Position numbers and translations under genes: made by a program. Shown here piece after piece: positions 44,961 to 54,080 of a stretch of 64,000 bases of DNA. The notes under the pieces were generated by a model, which saw only the letters and a list, made by a program, of their open reading frames with translations, was not told where the DNA came from and made no database searches. Position 1 is the first letter of the stretch, and the number at the start of each line of letters is the position of its first letter. The DNA lies in assembly GCF_041261225.1 (NCBI RefSeq), contig NZ_JBGCCN010000004.1:186001-250000 (forward strand). The letters are read 5' to 3'. This stretch comes from Streptomyces sp. V4I8. GTDB lineage: Bacteria > Actinomycetota > Actinomycetes > Streptomycetales > Streptomycetaceae.

Positions 44961-45899
44961 GTGGTGTCATGGTGGTGGGGTGTGGCGGCGGCGCTGCTGG
45001 CCAATGTCCTGTACAGCACCGGATTCGTGCTGGAGAAGCGGGCATTGGCGGGCCTGCCGCCGCTGAGTGCCGGGCGGCCCGCCCGTGTCGTACGGCTTCT
45101 GATCGGCAGCCCGCTGTGGATCATCGGTTGCCTCACGCTCGCACTCGGCTTCTTCGCCCAGCTCGCTGTCTACCGCACCCTTCCCATAGCCGCCGCCCAG
45201 GGCTTGTTCGTGTCCGGCCTGGTACTGCTGCTTCTGCTCTCCTCCGCCGTTCTCGGCGAACAGCCGAGCGGCCGGGAGCGGTACGGTGTCGCGGTCATCG
45301 CGGTCGCGCTCTTGATGGTGGTGGCGTCGCTGCACGAGACGAGCGAGCCGATCAGCCGTCGCGCTTCCCTCGGTGTGCTCCTCGCCCTGTGCCTGCCGTC
45401 ACTGGCCGCCGGGCTCCTGCTGTACCGGACCGCCGAGCGTCAGGCCGGGCGCCGGCACCGGCTGCCCACCTCAGGGGTGGCCTACGGGGTGGCTGTCGGC
45501 CTGCTGTACGGGGTGAGCTCGCTGGCCATCAAGGGCGTTTCGGGGCTGCTCTCGACCTCCGATGTCACGGGGGCCGTACTCGAACTGGCCGCGTCCCCGT
45601 ACCCGTACCTTCTCCTCGTCACCGGCGCTGCCGGGCTGGTGCTGTCACAGACCGCCCTGCAGCGTTGCCGGGCCTCGCTCATCGTGCCGGTGGGCACCAC
45701 CATCAACTGCGTCTTCACCGTGGCCAGCGGAAGCATCGCTTTCAGCGAGCCACTGCCGCACGACCCGCTGCGGCTGGTCCTGCGGCTGGGCGGCACCGCG
45801 CTGGCCGTATCGGTCCTGCTCATGCTGCCGCGCCACGACCGGCCCCACCCGGGCTCACCCTCGCAAAGCACAAGGAACATAGGAGCGCTATCACCATGA
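44961..45899 (+). CDS. DMT/EamA-like multi-pass membrane transporter
   Basis: 312 residues from GTG 44961. About ten hydrophobic helices, first WWWGVAAALLANVLYSTGFVL, then LIGSPLWIIGCLTLALGFFAQ and the repeated EamA-type pattern in each half (LPIAAAQGLFVSGLVLLLLLSSAVLGEQ... ASLIVPVGTTINCVFTVASGSIAFSEPLP). Probably exports or flips a small molecule or lipid-linked sugar. Its stop overlaps the Trm112-like start. Confidence 0.88.
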   Translation: MVSWWWGVAAALLANVLYSTGFVLEKRALAGLPPLSAGRPARVVRLLIGSPLWIIGCLTLALGFFAQLAVYRTLPIAAAQGLFVSGLVLLLLLSSAVLGEQPSGRERYGVAVIAVALLMVVASLHETSEPISRRASLGVLLALCLPSLAAGLLLYRTAERQAGRRHRLPTSGVAYGVAVGLLYGVSSLAIKGVSGLLSTSDVTGAVLELAASPYPYLLLVTGAAGLVLSQTALQRCRASLIVPVGTTINCVFTVASGSIAFSEPLPHDPLRLVLRLGGTALAVSVLLMLPRHDRPHPGSPSQSTRNIGALSP

Positions 45900-46126
45900 G
45901 GCTCGACGACCTGCTGTTGAAGATTCTCGCCTGCCCGTTCGACAAAGGGCCGCTGATCCTGGTGACGGCCGAGGACGGTACGGAGACGGCTCTTTACAAC
46001 CCCAGGTTGCGACTGCGCTATCCCGTTCTCGACGGCATTCCCCAGTTGCTGCCTTCCTGCGGTGAACCGGTTTCGCAGGAGGAACACGAGGAGCTGCTGG
46101 AGCGTGAGCGTGGAGTTCAGGGATGA
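45896..46126 (+). CDS. Trm112-family protein
   Basis: 76 residues from ATG 45896 (ATGA overlap upstream and downstream). MRLDDLLLKILACPFDKGPL... YPVLDGIPQLLP matches the Trm112/UPF0434 family, small zinc-ribbon-like proteins that activate or stabilise SAM methyltransferases. The usual C-P-x-C pair is CPFD here, so the zinc site may be partly lost. It lies directly before the FkbM-type methyltransferase and may partner it. Confidence 0.85.
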   Translation: MRLDDLLLKILACPFDKGPLILVTAEDGTETALYNPRLRLRYPVLDGIPQLLPSCGEPVSQEEHEELLERERGVQG

Positions 46127-46893
46127 CCCTAGCGGCTCGGGTGGCGCCGTGGCTGCCGTCTTGCCTGGTCGTCAGGGGGGTTGCCGCGTTGTATCCGCGT
46201 TTCGAGCCGGAGCTGGGGCGGCTGGCCGACTTCTGCCCGCCGGGTGGCACAGCGGTCGATGTGGGGGGCTGGTACGGCCCCTGGTCGCACCGGCTGGCCC
46301 GGTGCGCGGACAGTGTCGTCACCGTGGAGCCCGTGCCGCATCTCGCGCGGCTGCTGACCGCGACCGTGCCATCGAACGTGCGGGTGGTGCCGGCTGCGGC
46401 AGCCGACCATGCAGGTACGGCGCGGTTGTGGCTGCCACCCGGTGGGCGGGGGGGCGACCGGGGTGTGTCGTCGTTGGTGCGCCGGTCGGTGCACGGCAAT
46501 GCGCTGGATGTGCCGTGTGTGCCCTTGGACGAGCTGGGTCTGACGGATGTCACCTTCATCAAGGTTGATGTGGACGGCAGCGAGCCGGCCGTGCTGCGCG
46601 GTGCGCAGCGGACTCTGCGCCGTGACCGGCCGGCGCTATTGGTGGAGCTGGAGGTGCGGATCCAGCCGCTTGAGCCGGTGCTGTCGCTGTTGGCCGGGTG
46701 CGGTTATCGCGGCTGGGTGCTTCCGGCACATCAGTGGGTGCCGCTTGCCGACTTCGATCTGGCGCTCCACCAGCGTCGCACCAGTCATGTCGCGGAGCGG
46801 GGGCTACTGCGGCGCAGCGTGTTTCCGCATCGCCGGTATGTCAACTCAGTGCTGTTCCTTCCCGCCGGCCGAGAGCCCCGTGTCCGTGTCTGA
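46123..46893 (+). CDS. FkbM-family methyltransferase
   Basis: 256 residues from ATG 46123. SAM region AVDVGGWYGPWSHRLARCADSVVTVEPVP and the FkbM hallmark FIKVDVDGSEPAVLRGAQRTL. Typical O-methyltransferase of glycans or polyketides. Last gene of the five-gene overlapping operon begun at 42540. Confidence 0.92.
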   Translation: MTLAARVAPWLPSCLVVRGVAALYPRFEPELGRLADFCPPGGTAVDVGGWYGPWSHRLARCADSVVTVEPVPHLARLLTATVPSNVRVVPAAAADHAGTARLWLPPGGRGGDRGVSSLVRRSVHGNALDVPCVPLDELGLTDVTFIKVDVDGSEPAVLRGAQRTLRRDRPALLVELEVRIQPLEPVLSLLAGCGYRGWVLPAHQWVPLADFDLALHQRRTSHVAERGLLRRSVFPHRRYVNSVLFLPAGREPRVRV

Positions 46894-47471
46894 ACTCATG
46901 CTGCGCGCCCCGCGTTCGACTCGGCTGTCGACATGGGAACGGCATTCTTTCCCGCTCGCATTCGATCGGGCAGAAAGCGCTTGCCGTGTAGGGGGTGGTC
47001 GAGTTCACACCCTGTGCGCCCTCCGATCCGTCTGGGGGAGTGAGCCGCCGAGGCGCGGCGTTGGCCGGGCCACGTGGAGTGTGCCGCTGTTCCCACGGCT
47101 GGACGCCGGCCGGCCCGCGTGGTGGTGCCGTAGCGCTCCTCGGTCGATCAGCTTGGTGATACGAGGACTTGGCGCCACCTCAGATACCTCGACCGGCGTG
47201 ACCGAGTGGCCGCGCACCGCTGCCGATGGGCCGCCGAAGACGGACTGCGGCGCGGCGGCCGAGCTCGGTCGGCCGCAGGCCGTACCGCCGCCCGCGCAGG
47301 CGAGGCAGCAGTCAGGAAACCCAGGTGAAAGCGGTACCAGCCGACCCGGGCCGGGAGAGGTCTGCCCTAACGTCGCTGGCACCGCGCACCGGTTCCTCCT
47401 GTCACGTTGGGGAGTGAGGGGAGAACCGGTGCGTTGCATGACCGCGACCACACGATGGCCCAGGGGGGTTC
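46894..47471. other. Intergenic region
   Basis: 578 bp without a credible gene; it should carry the promoter of the sugar transferase at 47472. A G-rich ribosome site (GGGGGG) lies just before that ATG. No repeat or RNA gene recognised. Confidence 0.4.
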
Positions 47472-48950
47472 ATGCGGCGTGTCGGCATGTCCCACATGGA
47501 AGCAGGGACAAAGCGACCCCGATTAGACAGCGACACCGGTCTGGCTCGAACGGACAAGGCGCGGTGGTACATGGCTGTGGCCTTGGCCGCCGACGCCCTC
47601 GGCGTCGGCGTCCCTGTCCTGGTGGTGTTCCGTGCCATGGATCAGCCCCATCCGGTGCCCGCCGCATGCGCGGCGGCGGCTGTCTGGCTCGCGGCGCGCG
47701 GGTCACATCGGCGTTATGCCGCCCAGGAGTTGGGGGAGTCACAGGACGTCCTGCCGGTGCTGCGGGACTGGGCGACCCTGCTGGGGCTGCTCGCGGTGAT
47801 ACGCGTTCTGACGGGCGAAGCGTCCAATCCCTTTCTGGCACTGCTGGCATTGTCGGTGGCACCCGTGCTGACGGTGGTCTGCCGGAAAGCGACACACCGG
47901 CATCTGACAGCGCTGCGCCGGGAAGCGCAGTCGGTGCACCGGGTGATGGTGGTGGGCGAGCCCAGCGCGGCGGACGATGTGATCGAACATCTCGCTGGGC
48001 GCACCGATCACGCATACGTCGTCACCGGGGTCGTACCGGTGGGCGAAGGCCACCTCATGTCCGGGACTCCGGTCATGGGGCGGCTCAGCGCCAAGCCACC
48101 GGCTGCCTGGGACGACGACCGGCTGCCCGTGACGGCGGCGGCCGAGCGACTGCGCGCGGAGCTGGTGCTGGTGGCGCCGGGACCGCTGTTGCGTGGCGAG
48201 CGGCTGCGCCGTCTGTCCTGGGCCCTGCATGACGCCGGCCTGCTGATGGCACTGGCTCCCGGCCTCACGGATGTCGCGTCCAGGCGCCTGCACACCACCA
48301 CGGTCGCCGGTCTTTCACTGCTGCATGTGGGGCCGCCCACCCGGCGCGGGCCACAGCTGGCGGCGAAATCGGCGCTCGACCGGGTAGGGGCGGGACTGGC
48401 GCTGCTGCTGCTGGCTCCCCTGTACGGGATTCTGGCGCTCGCGGTACGGCTGGATTCCCCCGGTCCGATATTGCATCGGCAGACCCGGACCGGGCAGGGC
48501 GGTATCCCCTTCACGATGTGGAAGTTCCGCACGATGGTGGTGGACGCCGAGCAGCGGCTGGAGGAGCTCAAAGGCGCGAACGAAAAGGACGGGCCGCTGT
48601 TCAAGATGCGCCGCGATCCACGGGTCACCCGGGTCGGGCGCTGGCTGCGGCGCACTTCGCTGGACGAGCTGCCCCAGCTGGTGAATGTGGTGCGCGGGGA
48701 GATGTCGCTCGTCGGCCCCCGGCCGCCGTTGCCGGAGGAAGTGGCTCAATACGACGAGGTGGAGGCGCGCCGCCTGACGGTCAAGCCCGGCATCACCGGG
48801 TTATGGCAGGTCAGCGGGCGTTCGGACCTGTCGTGGGATGAGTCGGTGGCACTGGATCTGCACTACGCGGACAACTGGTCGATCGGCGGAGACCTCGACG
48901 TCATAGCCCGCACGTTCCGAGCGGTGATCGACGGCCGGGGAGCCTACTGA
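47472..48950 (+). CDS. Polyprenyl-phosphate sugar-1-phosphate transferase (exopolysaccharide initiation)
   Basis: 492 residues. N-terminal membrane helices (~30-170), a cytosolic region and the conserved C-terminal bacterial sugar transferase domain: RVGAGLALLLLAPLYGILALAVRLDSPGPILHRQTRTGQGG, FTMWKFRTM, RWLRRTSLDELPQLVNVVRGEMSLVGPRP, and KPGITGLWQVSGR. It links a sugar-1-phosphate to undecaprenyl phosphate, the first step of repeat-unit assembly. TTA codon at 48801. Convergent with fcl. Confidence 0.94.
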   Translation: MRRVGMSHMEAGTKRPRLDSDTGLARTDKARWYMAVALAADALGVGVPVLVVFRAMDQPHPVPAACAAAAVWLAARGSHRRYAAQELGESQDVLPVLRDWATLLGLLAVIRVLTGEASNPFLALLALSVAPVLTVVCRKATHRHLTALRREAQSVHRVMVVGEPSAADDVIEHLAGRTDHAYVVTGVVPVGEGHLMSGTPVMGRLSAKPPAAWDDDRLPVTAAAERLRAELVLVAPGPLLRGERLRRLSWALHDAGLLMALAPGLTDVASRRLHTTTVAGLSLLHVGPPTRRGPQLAAKSALDRVGAGLALLLLAPLYGILALAVRLDSPGPILHRQTRTGQGGIPFTMWKFRTMVVDAEQRLEELKGANEKDGPLFKMRRDPRVTRVGRWLRRTSLDELPQLVNVVRGEMSLVGPRPPLPEEVAQYDEVEARRLTVKPGITGLWQVSGRSDLSWDESVALDLHYADNWSIGGDLDVIARTFRAVIDGRGAY

Positions 48951-48996
48951 GGTGGCCCTCCGCTCCGGCCAGGGCGGCCCGGCCCGCCTCACCGGG

Positions 48997-49956
48997 TCAA
49001 GTCTCGGCGGTGGCCCGCCAGTCCTCGTATACCGCCGCTATTCCGGCGCGCAATGGGATCTTCGGCTTCCAGCCGAGAGAGAGGACGCGGGACACATCGA
49101 GCAGTTTGCGGGGGGTGCCGTCCGGCTTGCTCGGGTCGAAGGTGATGGCGCCCTGGTAACCGACAACGTCCCGTACCGTCTCGGCGAGTTCGCGGATCGT
49201 CAGATCCTCGCCACAACCGATGTTGAGCGGCTGGTCGCCGTCGTAGCGGCGCAACAGCATGGCGCAGGCGGCTGCCAGGTCGTCGACGTGGAGGAACTCG
49301 CGGCGCGGCGTACCGCTGCCCCACAGCACAACCTTCTCCGCACCGTCCCGCCTGGCCTCGTGGAACCGGCGGATGAGCGCCGGCAGGACATGCGAGGTCT
49401 CCAGGTCGAAGTTGTCGCCGGGCCCGTAGAGGTTCGTCGGCATCGCGGCGATGTAGGAGGCGCCGTACTGGCGCCGATAGGACTGCACCTGCATGAGCCC
49501 GGCGATCTTGGCGAGCGCGTAGGGCGCGTTCGTCGCTTCCAGCGGGCCGGTCAGCAGGGCGTCCTCGCTGATGGGCTGGGGCGCGTGCTTGGGATAGATG
49601 CACGAGGAGCCCAGGAACAACAGCCGCCGCACGTCAGCCGTGTGCGCTCCGGCGATCACGCTCAGCTGGATCCGCAGGTTGTCCTCGATGAACTGCACCG
49701 GATACGCGCTGTTGGCGAGGATTCCGCCCACCTTCGCGGCGGCCAGCACGACCGCGTCCGGACGCACATCGCGCAGATACGCCTCCGTACGCGCCGCATC
49801 CCGCAGGTCCAGCCGGGTCCGGTCCGCCGTGACCACCTCAAAGCCGTCGGCCGCCAGGCGGCGAGAGACCGCGGAGCCCACCAGGCCGCGGTGGCCCGCC
49901 ACGAACACCCGGGCCCCGTCCGGCAGTAAGTCGTCTGCTTGCTTCATTTCACTCAC
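48997..49956 (-). CDS. fcl: GDP-L-fucose synthase
   Basis: 319 residues. NADP Rossmann motif VFVAGHRGLVGSAV, catalytic Ser in FLGSSCIYP and Y-x3-K in NAPYALAKIAG, plus the GDP-fucose synthase pattern LLTGPLEATNAPYALAKIAGL and FLHVDDLA. Converts GDP-4-keto-6-deoxymannose (the product of Gmd) into GDP-L-fucose by epimerisation and reduction. Divergent from gmd, so both are likely expressed together for fucosylated surface glycan. Confidence 0.95.
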   Translation of the reverse strand: MSEMKQADDLLPDGARVFVAGHRGLVGSAVSRRLAADGFEVVTADRTRLDLRDAARTEAYLRDVRPDAVVLAAAKVGGILANSAYPVQFIEDNLRIQLSVIAGAHTADVRRLLFLGSSCIYPKHAPQPISEDALLTGPLEATNAPYALAKIAGLMQVQSYRRQYGASYIAAMPTNLYGPGDNFDLETSHVLPALIRRFHEARRDGAEKVVLWGSGTPRREFLHVDDLAAACAMLLRRYDGDQPLNIGCGEDLTIRELAETVRDVVGYQGAITFDPSKPDGTPRKLLDVSRVLSLGWKPKIPLRAGIAAVYEDWRATAET

Positions 49957-50017
49957 GGCTCCGGATTCTGCCAGGACATTAGTCTCGGATCGCTACATAG
50001 TATGAATTAAGAACAAG

Positions 50018-50027
50018 CCCCTAGGGG
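50018..50027 (+). promoter_or_regulatory. Palindrome overlapping the gmd ribosome-binding site
   Basis: CCCCTAGGGG, whose right half is part of the AGGGGG ribosome-binding sequence before ATG 50039. A protein or hairpin here would block gmd translation or transcription. Small site, inferred function. Confidence 0.3.
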
Positions 50028-50038
50028 GACGCACCATC

Positions 50039-51052
50039 ATGACCAAGATCGCGCTGATCACCGGGGTCACCGGCCAGGACGGCTCGTATCTCGCCGAACT
50101 GCTGCTGTCGAAGGGCTACACCGTTCACGGTCTCATCCGCCGCTCATCGTCCTTCAACACCGAGCGGCTCGACCACATCTACCAGGGCCCGCAGGAGCCC
50201 GAGCGGCAACTCGTCCTCCATCACGCCGACCTCTCCGACGGCGCGGCGCTGGTGAACCTGCTGCGTGATCTGCGCCCCGAAGAGGTCTACAACCTCGGCG
50301 CCCAGTCCCACGTCAGGGTCTCCTTCGACACCCCGCTCTACACCGCCGACGTGACCGGCGTGGGCTCGCTCCGGCTGCTGGAGGCGATCCGCGCGAGCCG
50401 TATCGACACCCGGATCTACCAGGCGTCCTCGTCCGAGATGTTCGGCTCGGCCCCGCCGCCGCAAAACGAGCGCACCCCCTTTCATCCGCGTAGTCCCTAC
50501 GGCTGCGCCAAGGTTTTCGGCTACTGGTCGACCGTCAACTACCGCGAGGCCTACGATCTCTTCGCCGTCAACGGCATCCTCTTCAACCACGAGTCGCCGC
50601 GCCGCGGGCAGACCTTCGTCACGCGCAAGATCACCCGTGCCGTGGCCCGGATCCACGCGGGCCTGCAGGAGCACGTCTACCTGGGCAACCTCGATGCCGT
50701 ACGGGACTGGGGATACGCCCCCGAGTACGTGGAGGCGATGTGGCGGATGCTCCAGCACGATGAGCCCGACGACTACGTCGTGGCGACCGGCGCCGCCGCC
50801 ACCGTGCAGCAGTTCCTGGAAGCCGCCTTCGCGGTGGCCGGGCTCGACTGGGCCGATCATGTGCGCTTCGACCCCAAATACCAGCGCCCCAGCGAGGTCG
50901 ACGCTCTTATCGGCGACGCCTCGAAGGCGGAATCGGTGCTCGGCTGGAAGCCAAAGGTGTTGTGGCCCGAATTAGCCCGGATCATGGTGGAAGCGGATGT
51001 GGCGCAGCTCGCAGCCGAATTAGGCGGGACAGCAGTGCGGATCGACAAGTGA
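50039..51052 (+). CDS. gmd: GDP-mannose 4,6-dehydratase
   Basis: 337 residues. NADP motif ALITGVTGQDGSYLAELLL, catalytic Ser/Thr region YQASSSEMFG, Y-x3-K in SPYGCAKVFGYW and NGILFNHESPRRGQTFVTRKIT, all diagnostic of Gmd. It makes GDP-4-keto-6-deoxy-D-mannose for fucose or other 6-deoxyhexoses. TTA codons at 50972 and 51020. Divergent from fcl and upstream of the LamG protein genes, which may be fucosylated or bind the glycan. Confidence 0.96.
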   Translation: MTKIALITGVTGQDGSYLAELLLSKGYTVHGLIRRSSSFNTERLDHIYQGPQEPERQLVLHHADLSDGAALVNLLRDLRPEEVYNLGAQSHVRVSFDTPLYTADVTGVGSLRLLEAIRASRIDTRIYQASSSEMFGSAPPPQNERTPFHPRSPYGCAKVFGYWSTVNYREAYDLFAVNGILFNHESPRRGQTFVTRKITRAVARIHAGLQEHVYLGNLDAVRDWGYAPEYVEAMWRMLQHDEPDDYVVATGAAATVQQFLEAAFAVAGLDWADHVRFDPKYQRPSEVDALIGDASKAESVLGWKPKVLWPELARIMVEADVAQLAAELGGTAVRIDK

Positions 51053-51090
51053 CCGGCAATCAACTGCCGGTGACCGGGTAATGCAAGGAA

Positions 51091-51110
51091 TTTGTCAACC
51101 TACTGACAAA
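51091..51110 (+). promoter_or_regulatory. Inverted repeat upstream of the LamG protein cluster
   Basis: TTTGTCA-6 bp-TGACAAA, a perfect 7-bp inverted repeat 63 bp before ATG 51173, followed by TTTGACC. Candidate operator or sigma-factor site for the first LamG gene. Confidence 0.45.
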
Positions 51111-51172
51111 GGTATTTGACCACCGCGACGTACTCTGGCGTGACTCGAGATATGGAAGAGGACAGAGGGTAA

Positions 51173-53473
51173 ATGCGCTTGCGCTTGGTGGGGGTTTGCA
51201 CAGCGGCTCTGTCGTTAACGGCAGCGTCCTTGGCGGGGGCCGGGGCAGTGGCGCCTTCGGCCGCCGCTCTGACGGCGCCGGTGGCGATGACAGCCGATGA
51301 ACAGCCCACCTGGCAGACCAACGGCATTGTGTGGGCGATGGCCCAGGCGGACGGAGTGGTCTTCGCCGGCGGCACCTTCTCGGCGGTGCGGCCGCCGGGT
51401 GCCGCCTCCGGCACTGATGAGCGGCCGGCGGTGAACTTCGTGGCCATGGACGCCGCCACAGGAGAGCCGACGTCGTGCGAGCTGTCGTTCACCGTCGGCT
51501 CAGGGGTGGCGACGGTGCGGGCCCTGGCGGTGTCGCCGGATCACAAGACGCTCTACGCGGGAGGCCGCTTCGGGGCGGTCAATGGCGTCAAGGCCAGCAA
51601 TGTCGCGGCGATCGACATCGCCACCTGCACTCCGAGGGCCGGCTTCAAGCTGTCCGTCAGCGCCACGGTACGGGCCGTGGAAGCCACCAATGACGCCGTC
51701 TACCTCGGCGGCGACTTCACGTCCGTCGTGGGTCAGGTCCGCCGTAAATTCGCCTCTGTCACCACCACGGGCGAACTGCGCCCCTGGACGGCCGACGCCG
51801 ATGACCCGGGCAGAGCGATCAAGGTCACTCCGGACGGGAGGAACGTCATCCTCGGCGGCGACTTCTACACCGTCAACGGCACCGACTCGCACGCCCTGGC
51901 CGTCGTCAACAGCGATAGCGGCGCCCTGACCAAAACCTACCCGCTGGGCTACTTTCCCCGTTCCACGCCCAAGGGGACCTCGGGCTGGGAGCCCGATACC
52001 CGGGTGAAGGACATCGCCACCGACGGCACCAGCTTCTACACCGCGAACGAGGGCTGGTTCGACGGCCGTACCGCCTTCAGTCTCGACAGCTTCGACAAGC
52101 GCTGGCAGGACGACTGCAAGGGCGCGACCCAGGCCGTCGAGGTCTACAGGGGCGTGCTGTACTCCGCCTCGCACGCCCAGGACTGCAGCGTCATGGGGGA
52201 ATTCCCCAGATCACCGCGCAAGCACCTGCTGGCCCAGTCGGTGGACAACCCGGCGAAGCTGGGCTGGTATCCCGATACCAATGACGGGCTCGGCGAGCAG
52301 CTCGGGCCCCGGGTCATGGCCACGGCCTCGAAGGACGGCACCGACTACCTGTGGGTGGGCGGCGAGTTCACCACGGTGCAGGGCCAGCCGCAGCAGGGCC
52401 TGACCAGGTTCGCGAGCGGCCCGGACACGGGCGCCCCCTCGGTGCCGCAGGTGAGCGCGTCCAGCACCATGCCCGGCAGGATCGATGTGCGCTGGCAGTC
52501 CAGCGTCGACCTGGACGACAGCGAGTTGACGTACCGCGTCTACCGCGACGGCTCGGACAAGCCGGTCCATACGGTCTCCGGCTCGTCGCTCAAGTGGAAG
52601 CGCCCGCAGCTGACCTTCACCGACACCGACGTCACGCCCGGGTCCACGTACACCTACCGGATCACCGCCAGCGACGGCACGAATACCAGCGCCAAGTCCA
52701 CGTCCGCCAAGGTCACCGCGGCCACCACGGCCAACCCGTACGCGCAGCAGGTCATCGCGGACGGCGCCGGCCTCTACTGGCGGTTCGAGGAGACGGCGGG
52801 CAGGTTCGCCGCCGACACCACCGGCATCAACAACAACGGTATCCATCGCAACGGACCGACCCGCGGCGTCGTCCCCGGCCTTGGCGGGGTGACGGGCTCA
52901 AGCGCCGCCATCGGATACCGGGGCGTGGACGCACAGGCACAGGTCTCGCCGGAGGACATGGCCGGTGACGTCACGTACGGTGTCCACGCCGGCGCGCGTC
53001 CCACGACGTTCTCCATCGAGACGTGGTTCAAGACGACCACGGCCTCGGGCGGCAAGCTCGTGGGCTTCGGCGACCGCCAGGAACGGCCGAGTGTCGTCTA
53101 TGACGACCACCTCTACATGACCGACAGCGGCAGTCTCGTCTTCGGTGTCTCCGGCGCCGCGGCGCCGGCCACGGTCAGCAGTGCCCCGGGCCTCAACGAC
53201 GGCGCGTGGCATCACGTCGTCGCGACCCAGGGCCCCGGCCAGATGAGCCTGTATGTGGACGGCAAGCTGCAGGGGGCCGGCCCGGCCGCGACGACCGGCA
53301 AGAACTACCCCGGCTACTGGCACGTCGGCGGCGACTCGGTGGCCAATTGGCCCAGCACTCCTTCGAGCCCCTATTTCACCGGCGAGATCGACGAGACCGC
53401 CATCTACCCAAGCGTGCTGTCCCCCGCCCAGGTGGCACAGCACTACACCATCGGCACTCGAGGTACACCATGA
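51173..53473 (+). CDS. Secreted propeller-Fn3-LamG protein, copy 1
   Basis: 766 residues. Signal peptide (first ~37), N-terminal beta-propeller-like region (~40-420) with repeated YAGGRF and YLGGDF blades, an Fn3 domain (~421-518; DVRWQSSVDLDDSELTYRVYRDG) and a LamG/concanavalin domain (~520-760; LYWRFEE, SIETWFKTTT, HHVVATQGPGQMSLYVDGKL). Likely wall-exposed and glycan-binding. TTA is codon 15 (51215). Overlaps the lipoprotein gene by ATGA. First of four tandem paralogues. Confidence 0.88.
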   Translation: MRLRLVGVCTAALSLTAASLAGAGAVAPSAAALTAPVAMTADEQPTWQTNGIVWAMAQADGVVFAGGTFSAVRPPGAASGTDERPAVNFVAMDAATGEPTSCELSFTVGSGVATVRALAVSPDHKTLYAGGRFGAVNGVKASNVAAIDIATCTPRAGFKLSVSATVRAVEATNDAVYLGGDFTSVVGQVRRKFASVTTTGELRPWTADADDPGRAIKVTPDGRNVILGGDFYTVNGTDSHALAVVNSDSGALTKTYPLGYFPRSTPKGTSGWEPDTRVKDIATDGTSFYTANEGWFDGRTAFSLDSFDKRWQDDCKGATQAVEVYRGVLYSASHAQDCSVMGEFPRSPRKHLLAQSVDNPAKLGWYPDTNDGLGEQLGPRVMATASKDGTDYLWVGGEFTTVQGQPQQGLTRFASGPDTGAPSVPQVSASSTMPGRIDVRWQSSVDLDDSELTYRVYRDGSDKPVHTVSGSSLKWKRPQLTFTDTDVTPGSTYTYRITASDGTNTSAKSTSAKVTAATTANPYAQQVIADGAGLYWRFEETAGRFAADTTGINNNGIHRNGPTRGVVPGLGGVTGSSAAIGYRGVDAQAQVSPEDMAGDVTYGVHAGARPTTFSIETWFKTTTASGGKLVGFGDRQERPSVVYDDHLYMTDSGSLVFGVSGAAAPATVSSAPGLNDGAWHHVVATQGPGQMSLYVDGKLQGAGPAATTGKNYPGYWHVGGDSVANWPSTPSSPYFTGEIDETAIYPSVLSPAQVAQHYTIGTRGTP

Positions 53474-53994
53474 TGACGATCAAGCCCAGGCCGCACACCG
53501 CGTCCAGCCGTCTGATCGCCGCCTGCGCGGGCGGGGTAGCGGCGGCGCTGCTCTTCATAGCCGGGTGCAGCGACGGAGACGGGCACAGCGATGCCGCCAA
53601 GAGCCCGTCGGCGGCGTCGGCGACGACCGATCCCGCCCGAGCGGACAGCGACAAGGACACGGCACAGGGGGCTGACGTCGACGAGCAGGGCGCGGACGAG
53701 GCCAACCGGATCCCGCCCGGCCCGAAGGTGCCCAAGTCCGAGCTCACGCCTGCCACCGGGACCATCAACGAGAAGGAGAAGGAGTACCTGACCGATCGGG
53801 TGCCCAAGGGCGTAGACCCGGCAGCCATCCTGGAAGCCGGTCAAGAGGCCTGCGACCGCATCACCAGCCTCGCCGGACGCGACCGCAAAGCCGCCATCGC
53901 GGCCATCAAGAGCGGCGAGATCACAGGCGCACGGGATGCCATTACCCAGCTGTGCCCGGAGCACAAACCGCTGCTGAAGGCGGCGGAGAAGTAG
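53470..53994 (+). CDS. Small lipoprotein with C-terminal Cys-pair domain
   Basis: 174 residues, ATG overlapping the copy-1 stop. Lipobox LLFIAGC, a charged low-complexity stretch (DSDKDTAQGADVDEQ), and a C-terminal ~60-residue helical domain with two Cys (GQEACDRITSLAG... ITQLCPEHKPLL), resembling the DUF732 pattern. Anchored outside the membrane. A matching start (MTIK-x-RP) is repeated after copy 4 at 61257. Function unknown. Confidence 0.75.
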   Translation: MMTIKPRPHTASSRLIAACAGGVAAALLFIAGCSDGDGHSDAAKSPSAASATTDPARADSDKDTAQGADVDEQGADEANRIPPGPKVPKSELTPATGTINEKEKEYLTDRVPKGVDPAAILEAGQEACDRITSLAGRDRKAAIAAIKSGEITGARDAITQLCPEHKPLLKAAEK

Positions 53995-54080
53995 AACACG
54001 GGGCGACGCCGGTCACGGGGGTGGGAATGAACGGCGTTCGCTTGCCGTGATCTGAGATGTGAGAAGGAGACCGAGGGCAC

